64,000 nt of DNA from Pomphorhynchus laevis. Taxonomy: Eukaryota; Acanthocephala; Palaeacanthocephala; Echinorhynchida; Pomphorhynchidae. A model generated the notes under the pieces. That model did no database searches and had not been told where the DNA came from. It worked only from the letters and a program-made list of their open reading frames with translations. Positions within the stretch are counted from its first letter, which is position 1; every line of letters starts with the position of its first letter. The stretch spans positions 310,001 through 374,000 of the forward strand of contig WNNJ02000199.1 in assembly GCA_012934845.2 (NCBI GenBank). The letters run 5' to 3'. The position numbers and the translations under genes were made by a program. This document shows, one piece after another, positions 43,679 through 53,720 of this stretch.

Positions 43679-46600
43679 ATGCATCCGGATCAAACGTCAA
43701 CATCTGTTTCGCCATTAATTCGAGCGATACGTGCGAGAGCCCATCGATACAATCAAAATCCTTTAATTTTGCCAATGAATCGTCATCTTTCAGAAGTTCG
43801 ATCAGATTATAAATGGGTGGTTTTTAAAACTCTTGCAGATGCAATACAATATCATCAGCAAAGGGTTTGATTTTCTGAACACAAAACACCTTTAACTTAT
43901 AATTGTTTATTAGGATCATACAAAACTATTCGCCTGCGAAACGAAAAGCCAATACAGCAACGGCAAGCGCATTTATATTGCCGCAGACTATGAGCTTTTC
44001 TATCATTACTACAGGTTAATAGATGTTTGTTAATTCATGCAGTCTTAGATATCTGCAAGTCTTTATTCGTTACTTAAATATTTCCAACAAAAATGATTGG
44101 TTTGAACAATCATTCTCTCAACTTAAGGGAACGTACGGTTTCCTCAAATTGGCCCAAAAATTACAAGTAATATTATTCACTTTGGGATCCTCATTTATTG
44201 GACTTCCTTAATCCTAATTCAAAAGACTGGCTCGACATTTATCGGGACTGTTAATGGATTCACTATTGCCAAACAGTGATACAAGGGCTTCATTCCTTAA
44301 TCATGGCGAACTTATGCATGCGGACGCAGCAGTAGCCAACGACAATTATGTGTGTGCTGATACCATTTATAACATCCGCGTAATCGCAACGATGTACCGG
44401 TATCTTCAGTAGATTCGTTGCAGTCGGACCAATTCCACCAATTGCTGAGAAGACAAAAGAAATCATACAACTTTGTTCTACCTCAAATACTCTTTCTTTA
44501 TATTTTCCTTGTTTGCGGTCTTCGTAGTATACGATAGCTGCTGTGGTCGATTTGGAATGACAGGCTGGAGTATGCTCAATAAATTTATTGCAAGGATACT
44601 GCTGTTATATTTACAAATTATTTAATTTAACTTTATTTTTACTTTCTCTATAGTAACAGAAAAATGTCTGAACAAATTGCGTCAATAATGTACACCGATT
44701 GTAGCGTTCCGCCTAATTTCTTAGGCACTATGTCTAGGAAATTGTATAAATGTTTAAATATAACGCCTAATATGTTTAAATTCTTCAGATTTCTTGCTTA
44801 TTACATTAGAATTCAGAATGACCACAACAACAAAAATCTAAATCATGTCTCGAGGAGGTAGGTACGGAGGCGGCATTTATTTTTCGTGCGCGGCGGACGT
44901 CGAGTTGGAGCTGATTCCAGGCGAGTGGGGCGGCGACGAGGAAAGGTCGGAGACCGTAGTTGTTAGAGTAATTGGGAAGGTATAGTAAGAGGGAATTACA
45001 TGAACGGATTGATAGAGAGGTGGGGCGAGTGTCGTCTAAGAAAAGGAGGTTGATGAACGATGGGAGCCGCCAGCGATGAGACGAAAAGTTACGATTAGAA
45101 GGCGAAGTTGTATGCGGATGTGGATGGTGGGCCTGGAAGTTGGACAAGATATGTGGATGTGTGGTCAACGCGACGGAGACGTAGGAGCACTCGAATTGCT
45201 GTGTTGATGATGCGTTGTATGGGTAGGATGATGTATTTTGGAGAATTGGTGAAAAAGCAGAGACAGTTATCGATTTTAGGGAAGAGAAGCGATGAAATTA
45301 TAGATATACGGGAACGGAAGTCGATAAGCGGGCGGATACGGCGGATGTCACCGAGAATTAAGTTAGACGAGTGATTTGAGCTGAAGTGATTTACGCTTGG
45401 GTGTGTCGAAGAGTCAGATAGAACTAAACTTTTTCCATGTATATATTTTTATTTGAAAAAGTGATATTTTTCGAATAGAATAAAAACTGACCTTTTAAAT
45501 GTTGAACGAAAGGCAAAAGCGGATATTCGTTAAAATAAAGGTTTTCATACTTTGTAATTTTAATATTTACCCGTATACAGTTTAATTAAATGTTTATTTA
45601 AATATTATAAATTTGATTTAAATATTAAAAATTTGAAAATAGGCAATTTCCTCCTAGTAAAAGACATTATTACGAGGTAATACTAGAAGGTAAATGACTT
45701 GAAATGAATCTTGTAATTGTAGCTTGTCCATGCTTTTAAAGGAGATCCATGCAAACTTTATTTCGATTTGGAATTTGATATAGAGATAAACGAAGGCCTG
45801 AATGGGCAAGAATTATCCAACACATTTATGGAGGTATCCTACAAGCGGTAGTGATTTATTATTCTATTGAGAAGAGATAATTCCAGTTTGTGTGTTTGCT
45901 GCTCAAATTAATTATCGACGTAACCGCTACTTTATCAAATATTATGGTATTAAATTCAATGTAAGTAATAAAATAAATAAACGATTGAATGATATGAACC
46001 AAAAGTTTTATTACAAAAGTATTAGAAGTTTTAGTTGTAAATATCCTTTTTTAAAATATGAATAATATATTTTGGATTTATAATATTGGATTTTGCTAAT
46101 TCTTAATATTTATCAAGAATATATTTAATACTTATATTTATCACCGCAATATTAATACCCATATCACCGCAACGAGGAGCACTAAAATAGCCTGCGGAAA
46201 ATGGACAACGACTGCAATGGATCCGATTCATTCAAGCTTTACGATTTTCGGGCGCAGAGCGATACGACGCTGCTCCTAATATGAGAAAGAACGCTAAACC
46301 TTTAGCTTACACGATTATTTATTATCTTTTATTTATAATTATATGTTAATTAAAATAGTTTGCTTTAAAAAGTTTTTTAACTTAATATTTCTCAATAAGA
46401 GAACTTATTCTTATATTCTTGATGTTAAAATAATATTTTCTTATTTTTATCAAATTTATATTGTTCAATCAAATAAGCTTATTTAGAGTTAACTTATTTT
46501 AAGTTCTTCTAAATTTACGAATTAATTAAATTTGTTAAATCTAAATTGAAGAATTTTAAATTAAGTTTTTATTATAATTTTATTTTTCATTCAGAAATGT

Positions 46601-49600
46601 TATCGATTGATTACCGGTGACAAAAGCTGTATTGTGAAAATTATTATTTTCGTAATATAAATGCTTCTTTCTTATTTTATAAATCAGATAAAGAATTGAA
46701 ACACTAGGCAAAATCTATAAATACTTTATAAATATATTATAATATATCATTAAATATATATATTATAAATATATTATAATATATTATAAAATAAATGAAA
46801 TTATAAACCCATTTTTAATATAAAAATGGATTTTTTTTGCATAAATCTATTTTTAATATATTATAAAATTTATTAATAATAAGATATAATCAGATATAAA
46901 GAATTGAAACAAAATCTATAAATATATTATAAATATATTATATAATATATCATAAAATATATTAATAATTTTTTTTGGCTTACGTAATATGACATCATAG
47001 AGTGCATATGAAATTGTCATGTTATTTATAGTTTTAATTATAGTAAATTGTTATGAATTGATTAATAAATAACATACGATTTATCAGAATAACGTTTAAT
47101 TATACAATATATATTTTTAATTAATTTTAATTATATAATTTATATAATTTATACAATTTATATTTATATAAAGTTAAAATTTATAGTTGAAATTTAAAAA
47201 AGTCATTTGTTTATTACTTCTAATCCTTATCTTTATCGGATGCATTAAACTTGTCAGTAGAACAAATCAGATCAGAAAGAGAGCTTAAACTGCATAAAGG
47301 CATTGAGCCACATAACGACCTCTATCATAGAAATCTAAATCTTGTGGTAAATTAAAACAGTAAAATAGGGACATTGAATTAATGACATTTTACAAATAAT
47401 ATATAATAATCGCGCAGAGCAATTTAGAATTCTAAATAAAGCTAAAAATATTAAATTATAAATACTAAATAATTATTATATAAGATTTTATACAATTTTT
47501 ATTTATATATCGATAAAATTTTTATTAAAATTTTAAATGGATGTAAATTGTTATGAATTGACTATTAAATAACATACGATTCAATTTATACTTGCAATAT
47601 TAAAATATACAATTTAATAAATAATAAATAATAATACAATTAATAAATAATTATTATTTATACATGATTTTATATACTAAATGAAATATTATAATATTTA
47701 AACATTAATTAAGTTTTTTTTTAATTTAAATGTAAAATCTTTTTTATATTTGATTATGATTATATTGATTATATTTGATCATAATTATAGAAATTCAAAG
47801 AAGTTTAGTCAGCATCTAATTTTTTCGTTGCCTAATGTTGCGTTCAAAAATAACATCGTTGTCGGTACGTAATTTCGAATGTGAATCCATAAATGTTTTT
47901 GTCTTTCTCTAAGGCATGTTTGTGTCAATATTAGGAAACTTTTTACATAAAATCTGTTTTGATGACGAAACAAAACCCAATTCTGTTGAAAGTGACATTC
48001 GTTCAAAGTTTTCTGTGGCAGAATTAAGAAGATTACGAGTAAAAAGGAAAGGCGATGATGAAATCGCTACGACATGGATATTCGATCAAAGTATGCTTTG
48101 TATGATATTTAATGTAATACTAATTTATTGATCCTTCTTCAAATTTTTAAAGTAATTTATAGAACAATGCTAGCAGCAGCTCGCATTGTACTGTTTTAGA
48201 AAATTATAGTAAATCTAATTAACGCATTGTTCATACTAATCACATACTTAATCAAATACGAAATTTTTAATTTATATTTTTTAAATAAAAATTTTTAATT
48301 TTTAACATCAAAATTACATTTTCTTGCTATGAAAAAAAACTTTAAATAAATTGCAACTTAGATGTCAGTTCAAATATTTTTAATTTTTTATCATTAATTA
48401 TTCAATATAAACAAAATTGTTAAATTTATTAAATGTTTAGTAAAATATTTTATTAAAATTTCCAAACTTGGAAAATTTTGGAACACACTAAACAAATGGT
48501 GTTTCCAAACAAATAAATATTCAGTCAGAATAAGAATAAATTAACTTGATCATAATGTTTCATCCGTCACACTTTAAAATGCTATTGAAAGCCTTTGCGG
48601 CATATAATACATCAAATATTATATGCTTGAAAATCAAAACGTATACTCTACTACTCTCCAATATGGAAAGTATGATTCAGAGACGGCAATTTGCTTTTAT
48701 GGTTTAGATCAATGTAGTGAAACTGAGAGTCTAAATTCGAATTTTATAAAAAAAAGATTTATTTTTACGTTGCAAATGCGTGCTGGCGCACGCTTACATG
48801 ACCATACCAAACAAAAATGTAAATGATGTGTCGAGAAGGTGTTAACAGAGGAGGTGTTTGAATGTGATAAAGGAGGAAGCGCGGCGGACGTCGAGAGGGA
48901 GTTAAATCCAGGCGAGTGAGGCGACGACGAGGAAGGATCGAGACCGTAATTGTTGAAGTAATTGGGAACATGGAGTAATAGGGAATGACGGGAACGAAGC
49001 GATAGCGAGGTGGGATGAGTGTCGTCTAAGAAAGGAAGGTTGATGAACGATGGGGAGCCGGCAGCGATGAGACGAAAAGTTACGATAAGAAGGCGAAGTT
49101 TGATGTGGATGTTGGGCCAGGAGAGTTGGGCAAGATACGTGAATGTGTGGTCAAAGCAACGGAGACGTAGTAGCACTGAAACCGCGGAGTTGATGATGCG
49201 TTGTAGGGGTAGGATCATGGATTTAGGAGAATTGGCGAAAAGGCTTCAATATGTTGGTGCATTTATGACGATATTTTGTTATTTTTATATTTATAAATAT
49301 ATTAAATATTTACATAAGTATATTTATATATAATTATATTTTATATAATTATATGTCGGACATTTATCAGGTCTTTTTAATTTTATATTTTCAATTAATT
49401 TCTATTCAATTCTTTCGTTGAATTTTTTATGTTGATATGTATCGTTGGTTATGTGTCGATGGCACACTGACATTTTGTGATTTTTAATCACTTTTAATTA
49501 TTTTTATTAATTTTTAGATTTTTTTTTACTTCAAAATAGGTCATTAAATACAATTTACATTGCCCATGAATATTCATTTTATCTAGATGTCATTGCAGGA

Positions 49601-52600
49601 TTTGAATTCTATGAATCTTATTTAGCCCGTGTTAGGTGTCTTTGCAGGAATTGGGTTTTGTGAATTGGATGTCGGCTATGTAAATTCATTTGCTCAAGAT
49701 GTCCTTGCAGAATCTTGATTCTATGAATTGGATGTAGGCTATGTAGGATTTGATGTAGTCGTAGCAGAATTTGGATGTACCCAATTTAAATTTATTTGAT
49801 CAAAATGTCTTTGCAGGAATTGGGCTATATGAATTGGATGTCGGATATGTAAATTCATTTGTTCAAGATGTCCTTGCAGAATCTTGATTCTATGAATTTG
49901 ATCGTATCAGCAGCTATCGAAATAAAAATCAATTATTTCGATATTGCATATATAGCATTATAATTATAAATTAGGGTATATATGTAATATTTTTATTGTA
50001 TTAAATTAAATTAATGTAATTATAGTATTTAATTAGGTAGATTGTTGAGTAGCAATTTAACTTCAAGAGTAAATCGATTCTGAATTTAGTTTCTGAATTA
50101 CAACCATCTATAGAAATTATCATTTAATTACAATTATCGTGTAATTTATATTTTGTAAAATTAATAAATTAAATTGTTGTTGCGCTTTTTTTCTTTCAAT
50201 AAGATAATTGGTTTTGATAATTTGTTCTTTTTAGGTGTTTATAATCGAAACAGAAATTTTCGTTTGTACCGATCGTCAAAATTGGGTAGAACAGATGAAT
50301 TAGAAATTAATGAATTGCATGCCTATTACACATCAAGTTTTAAACAAATATTCATGGATTCACTAGTATGCAATGTTGACTTAAATAGGTTGGCGTAACG
50401 TGTACCTTTCTAATCATTTTTTCATTATTTTAGTAACTGTCGCATTATTACTGAAGAGGAATTTAAGGATTTACCCTACGCTGTCACTAAATTAAATAGC
50501 AGATTTGCTGGTAATTAAATAATAGATAATTAAATAATTAAAATAATAATTAATAATTAATTTTAAATAATTAAATAATAGATATTTTTTTTTGCAATTC
50601 TAAATTTGGCGGATCAGCTCTCTAATTTAAATCAAACTGAAAATTTATATTTTGAAAATACAATATAGCTTTAATTTTCCGGAATTTAAAATTTATTTGT
50701 TCCCTTTATAAAATGGAAATTTAAAAATTGTGGTCATATTTTAATGCTAGTAGATTCACTGTAGATGATACACTATAGATTATGTTTCTAGTTCATCTTT
50801 TTTGGTGTTATGTACAAAGTAATGAATAATTTTACAGCTAAAATTTAATAATTACCGATACTTTTAATGCCACCTCTTGGTTATCATCAAAAATGGAAAT
50901 AATGCAAAATGGCAAAAATACATTTTATAATAATTTAAATGAAACTTTCTATTGGAATTGCTAAAAACAAAGTTGTTACAACTCAATTTTATAAACTAAA
51001 ACTTTATCACGATGCTTAATATAAAAAATGTAATTTTAATAACTATAATTTATTTAAAATAAATCTAGTCTAATAAACCACTAGAATAAATTATTTATAA
51101 TTAATGATTTATAATAAATAAACAAATGATTTTCAATTTTTTTAAATTGAATAATTTAAAAATAAATATTAATAAATATTTAATAAATACCTAATAAATA
51201 TTTAATATATAATAAAATATTCATATAAATGATTTTAAAAATATTTTTTTAAATAAATATTGAAATATATTAAACAGATGACCTACTTTCCCCGCCAATT
51301 TTTATTCTGATTAAAGGAATCGGAATAATCAAACAACATAAACTGACTCTATGCTGTTTCGACTTTTGAGTCTCATCAGTAAGGACTGATGCACAACTGG
51401 ATTAAAGTGCAGCACCCCTATATAGCTCAATAAGTCCTTCTAGTACTTATCCATGTAATAGAAACTAGCACTGGATGTGTACTAGATGAACTAGCACTGG
51501 TGAGAGAACTAACACTCTCAGCGGTGTTAGTTCCTAGTACAAGGATGTGTACTAGACGGCTTTTAGAGCTGTCTAAGGGTGATGCACTTCAATCTAGTTG
51601 TGCATCAGCCCCCTACTGATGAGATTCCAAAGTCGAAATAGCATAGAGTCAGTTTATGCTGTTTGATTTTTCCCGATTCCTTCAATCAGAATTAAAATAT
51701 ATATTGAAATAAATGATTATCATAAATATGTATATTTTATATAAAAATACATGCATATTATGTTACGTGCATATTTACTGCAAAATAAAAAGGAGAAAAG
51801 CATTTAATTTTCTAGTCTCGGTTTCCAATATTTTGATACTGTGGTACGAGAATCAATGCAATTTAAGATTGTATGTATTTGCATTTTTCTTATATTATTA
51901 TAAAATCATTGAGATTACCTGTATTATTTTATTAAATAATACACTTGTATTCGGAATATAAAAATTAATCGATTTTAGAAAACAAAAAAATTGAACTGTG
52001 CGGTGTTCAAAACTCTCCCTTTGTGGAAATTGATAATTTCATCAACTCCCTTATTACTCGTGACGGTCACACTGGTCGTATTCGGAAATGGACTTTTTTT
52101 ACAGAAACCCAGCGCATTCTGTATGAAATTGTGGGATACCGATTCTGCGAACGATTGCAAAGACACCACAAATCGAACAACATAATGTAAATGTTTTGAT
52201 TTCAGCAGTTAATCACATTTGATAATCACAATCTTTAAAACATGATTTTGTATAAGAGCATAAAAATCTATGACATACAGCCATTTCATGACTTTTTGAT
52301 TCCTGAATAAAATATTTTGAAGAAAATTTCTCCAAGTTGTAATCATTTACTATAATATTTAAAAATATTAAAAAAAATTAATGTTATTAAATATCAGAAT
52401 CTACTTAACTGAGCCTATATAGATAACTGTTATTGGAGAACTATGAACTAAGAATTCGGTATTAACGCATGTATCAAATGATTAATTATCGGTTAGCAAG
52501 ATGTGAGGCAATATACTGGTTGAATGGTCACAAAGGCAATTTACTGGTTGAATGGTCAAAAGGCAATATACTGGTTGAAGAGTCACAATGATCGACAAAT

Positions 52601-53630
52601 AATTTGAAGATGTCTGGTGATTGACATAAATAGCTCTTAGACTATATATTCAGCACAGCATTAAAAGTTCACTATTAGTTCCAACATTGAGAAAGATAAT
52701 CTTGCAACAAGATTTTTTATAATGATTTAATGGAAAAATTAAAAAACTTATTTTTTATGAATTGATTAGTATTATTATTAATTGATTAATATTATTTAAT
52801 ATTATTTATAGATTTAATTATCATGCAAAAATATGTTTGTAAATTTAAATATTTCATCTTTACTAATAGTAAAGATGAAATAATCTTTAATCTTTTCATC
52901 TTTAATAATGGTTTTTATTGATGTTAATTTAATGTTCATATCTAGATATACACCTGCTTTATCATTAATATTGGTTTTCTTAAGAATGAGGCTTTCTGGA
53001 TAAATTTGTTCGCTTATTGAATAAAACTCATTAGAGTTAAATACATATATATCATTAATATATCGAAACATTTTATATCTTTATAAATTTTAGATTCATT
53101 TTTTACACAGTCATGAACAAATTCATATTCTATAAAGCTTAAAAATAAGTCAGCTATTATTGGGCTACTATTACAACCCATTGGAACACATTTTATTTGT
53201 CTAATTATAAATGTCCCTACTTTTAAATGATTTTGATTTATCAAAATATTAAATCCTTCTTTTAATTCAATTTTATACTTTTCTGCTTAATGGTTTAATT
53301 TTTGTGAAAAATTAACAAATAATAAATTAAATTATTTAATATAATATTATATTAAAATATAATATTAATATAATATGTTAATTATTGTATTTATATAATA
53401 ATTAGATATTAAAAGACATTGATTTTTAGGTTTATTGTCGATGTAAAAAATAAAATATTTTATCAGCGGTGTTTCGACCACGATTGCAAACATTTCGAAC
53501 CAGCCCGTAAGTATCCATACGATTTATTTGATTCATTTCGAATAATATCTTTCACAATTTTGTACTTATAGGCCACCCTCTGCCTGATTACACTTTACCC
53601 TGGCTGGATTTATCAGACAATTTTGATTAA
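43679..53630 (+). CDS. PRIMPOL: PrimPol, primase-polymerase (11 exons, 430 aa)
   Basis: Exons inferred from GT-AG borders and phase: 43679-43864, 43914-44024, 45723-45833, 45887-45960, 47791-47864, 47935-48090, 50235-50394, 50434-50510, 51979-52186, 53430-53506, 53572-53630. They total 1293 nt in one frame. The product matches animal PrimPol throughout. The N-terminal helix has RAHRYNQNPL. Motif I CKLYFDLEF gives Asp114/Glu116. Motif II FSQHLIF gives Ser167/His169. Motif III IFDQS gives Asp236, followed by VYNRNRNFRLYRSSK. The zinc knuckle is Cys373, His380, Cys400 and Cys405, with the same 7/20/5 spacing as human. It should re-prime stalled replication forks in nucleus and mitochondria (family knowledge). 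The chain ends 25 residues after the last Cys, so the vertebrate RPA-binding tail is absent. The exon 1 donor (GTTTGA), exon 2 donor (GTTTGT) and start Met are the weakest calls. A splice-acceptor-like AAATGTAG lies 8 bases before the ATG. Confidence 0.92.
44230..44570 (-). pseudogene. RLE-LINE C-terminal fragment in PrimPol intron
   Basis: Minus-strand reading gives YYEDRKQGKYKERVFEVEQS and VFSAIGGIGPTAT. This matches the YHEQRKIAKYAERINEIERS and FSATG blocks that follow the nuclease core of the other RLE-LINEs. It is degraded and lacks the RT. Confidence 0.6.
44816..45375 (-). mobile_element. LINE-A1 3' fragment in PrimPol intron
   Basis: From the TGACCACAAC tail remnant, the sequence reads back through the RT C-terminus (PTSLSIRSCNSLLLYLPNYS) to a truncation near 45,375. 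The terminal hairpin itself is missing. It is inserted antisense to the gene. Confidence 0.8.
45961..47790. other. PrimPol intron 4, AT-rich with Penelope-like 3' repeats
   Basis: Most of this intron is low-complexity A/T. Copies of the AATTGATTAATAAATAACATACGA-type phrase around 47,050-47,090 and 47,560-47,580, and CTTGTCAGTAGAACAAATCAGATC (47,251-47,274), match the outer part of the Penelope-like 3' repeat in reverse. A GC-richer patch at 46,150-46,310 has a short open reading but no recognisable product. Confidence 0.45.
48752..49246 (-). mobile_element. LINE-A1 3' fragment in PrimPol intron 6
   Basis: The complete reversed tail (GATTTATTTTTACGTTGC then GCGCACGCTTACATGACC) is followed by the last 400 bases of RT coding sequence, to about 49,246. 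It is antisense to the gene and moderately diverged. The flanks 48,091-48,751 and 49,247-49,570 are AT-rich without a recognised feature. Confidence 0.85.
49571..49905. repeat. Imperfect tandem repeat in PrimPol intron 6
   Basis: Phrases GATGTCCTTGCAGAATCTTG, TCTATGAATTGGATGT, CGGCTATGTAAATTCATTTG and TTGCAGGAATTGGG recur in the same order several times with substitutions and length changes. Units are roughly 90-100 bases with sub-structure. The repeated CTTTGCAG/CCTTGCAG blocks look like splice acceptors, but no convincing exon follows them. Confidence 0.7.
50511..51303. other. PrimPol intron 8, left part
   Basis: This is AT-rich sequence with no feature I can support. The foldback element at 51,304-51,692 occupies the right part of the same intron. 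Confidence 0.5.
51320..51395 (-). ncRNA. Hammerhead ribozyme-like motif, left arm
   Basis: On the minus strand the conserved core CUGAUGA (plus 51,379-51,373) leads into stem II GACU/AGUC, perfect, with a CAAA loop. GAAA (plus 51,360-51,357) follows. Stem III ACAGCAUA pairs over eight positions with UAUGUUGU (plus 51,340-51,333; one G-U). The cleavage-site nucleotide would be U (plus 51,332), directly after the U that pairs with A15.1. Stem I is weak: UUA against UGA gives three pairs, and then pairing stops. All catalytic core positions are present. Confidence 0.7.
51600..51670 (+). ncRNA. Hammerhead ribozyme-like motif, right arm
   Basis: The core CTGATGA (51,616-51,622) leads into stem II GATT/AGTC with a CCAA loop (51,623-51,634), and GAAA is at 51,635-51,638. 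Stem III pairs 51,638-51,645 with 51,655-51,662 over eight positions including one wobble. The predicted cleavage nucleotide is T51,663. Differences from the left arm change base pairs to wobble pairs or back without breaking stems II and III. Stem I is limited to about two pairs, so activity is uncertain. Confidence 0.65.
52507..52590. repeat. Three copies of a 28-base repeat
   Basis: The unit GGCAATATACTGGTTGAATG followed by GTCACAAA occurs three times in tandem with small changes (TTTACT, GAAGAG). It lies in PrimPol intron 9. The remainder of 52,187-52,810 shows nothing else. Confidence 0.8.
52815..53290 (-). pseudogene. Penelope-like RT fragment in PrimPol intron 9
   Basis: The minus frames 53,244-53,014 and 53,071-52,814 read KCVPMGCNSSPIIADLFLSF, then FRYINDIYVFNSNEFYSISE, then YPESLILKKTNIN and YLDMNIKLTS. 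The (V/I)PMG.(N/D)..P..A.LFL and (V/F)RYI(D/N)DI signatures are RT motifs of the type found in Penelope-like retroelements; here N replaces the first catalytic D. The copy is broken and truncated at both ends. Confidence 0.65.
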
Positions 53631-53720
53631 TATTTTCTTGAATTGTAAATTTCTATATATTTATTTCTTCAACTTTTTATTGCTAATTTTTATTATGCGA
53701 ATGTAACTTTAATATTTTAG
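53631..53720 (+). promoter_or_regulatory. 90-base intergenic gap ending in a splice-acceptor-like site
   Basis: The gap between the PrimPol stop and the next ATG is pyrimidine/T-rich (TTATTTCTTCAACTTTTTATTGC), has no AATAAA, and ends TTTAATATTTTAG directly before the ATG. This is what an outron or trans-splice acceptor of an operon would look like. The alternative is a 3' splice site of a cis intron whose 5' exon lies upstream. Confidence 0.5.

Larger units (their letters stand above)
44025..45722. other. PrimPol intron 2 with retroelement debris
   Basis: Besides the RLE-LINE and LINE-A1 fragments listed separately, 44,025-44,230, 44,570-44,815 and 45,375-45,722 hold AT-rich sequence with no recognised feature. 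The intron would be about 1.7 kb, mostly through these insertions. Confidence 0.6.
51304..51692. mobile_element. Foldback (MITE-like) element with hammerhead cores in both arms
   Basis: Arms 51,304-51,417 and 51,577-51,692 are inverted repeats of about 114 bases with around 85-90 % matching by eye. They begin with ATTCTGATT and end with AATCAGAAT. The 160-base centre has its own short reiterations (CTAGCACTGG, ATGTGTACTAGA). No protein is encoded. It lies in PrimPol intron 8. Each arm carries a hammerhead-type ribozyme core when read outward from the centre. Confidence 0.8.

Noticed and set aside
43630-43812. Alternative frame for PrimPol exon 1 (PSIQSKSFNFAN resembles a human stretch).
   Set aside because: The other frame matches human PrimPol over a longer stretch (RAHRYNQNPL and KWVVFKTLADAIQY) and splices in phase to exon 2.
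46150-46310. Possible coding exon in a GC-richer patch of PrimPol intron 4.
   Set aside because: Exons 4 and 5 join in phase without it, and the translation matches nothing I recognise.
48091-50234. A missing PrimPol exon for catalytic motif III.
   Set aside because: Joining exon 6 to exon 7 already yields IFDQS-VYNRNRNF, aligning the Asp with human FVDLG-VYTRNRNF, and the phases agree. No extra exon is needed.
52187-53429. Penelope-like RT within PrimPol as a gene disruption.
   Set aside because: It lies wholly inside intron 9; exons 9 and 10 flank it with matching phases.
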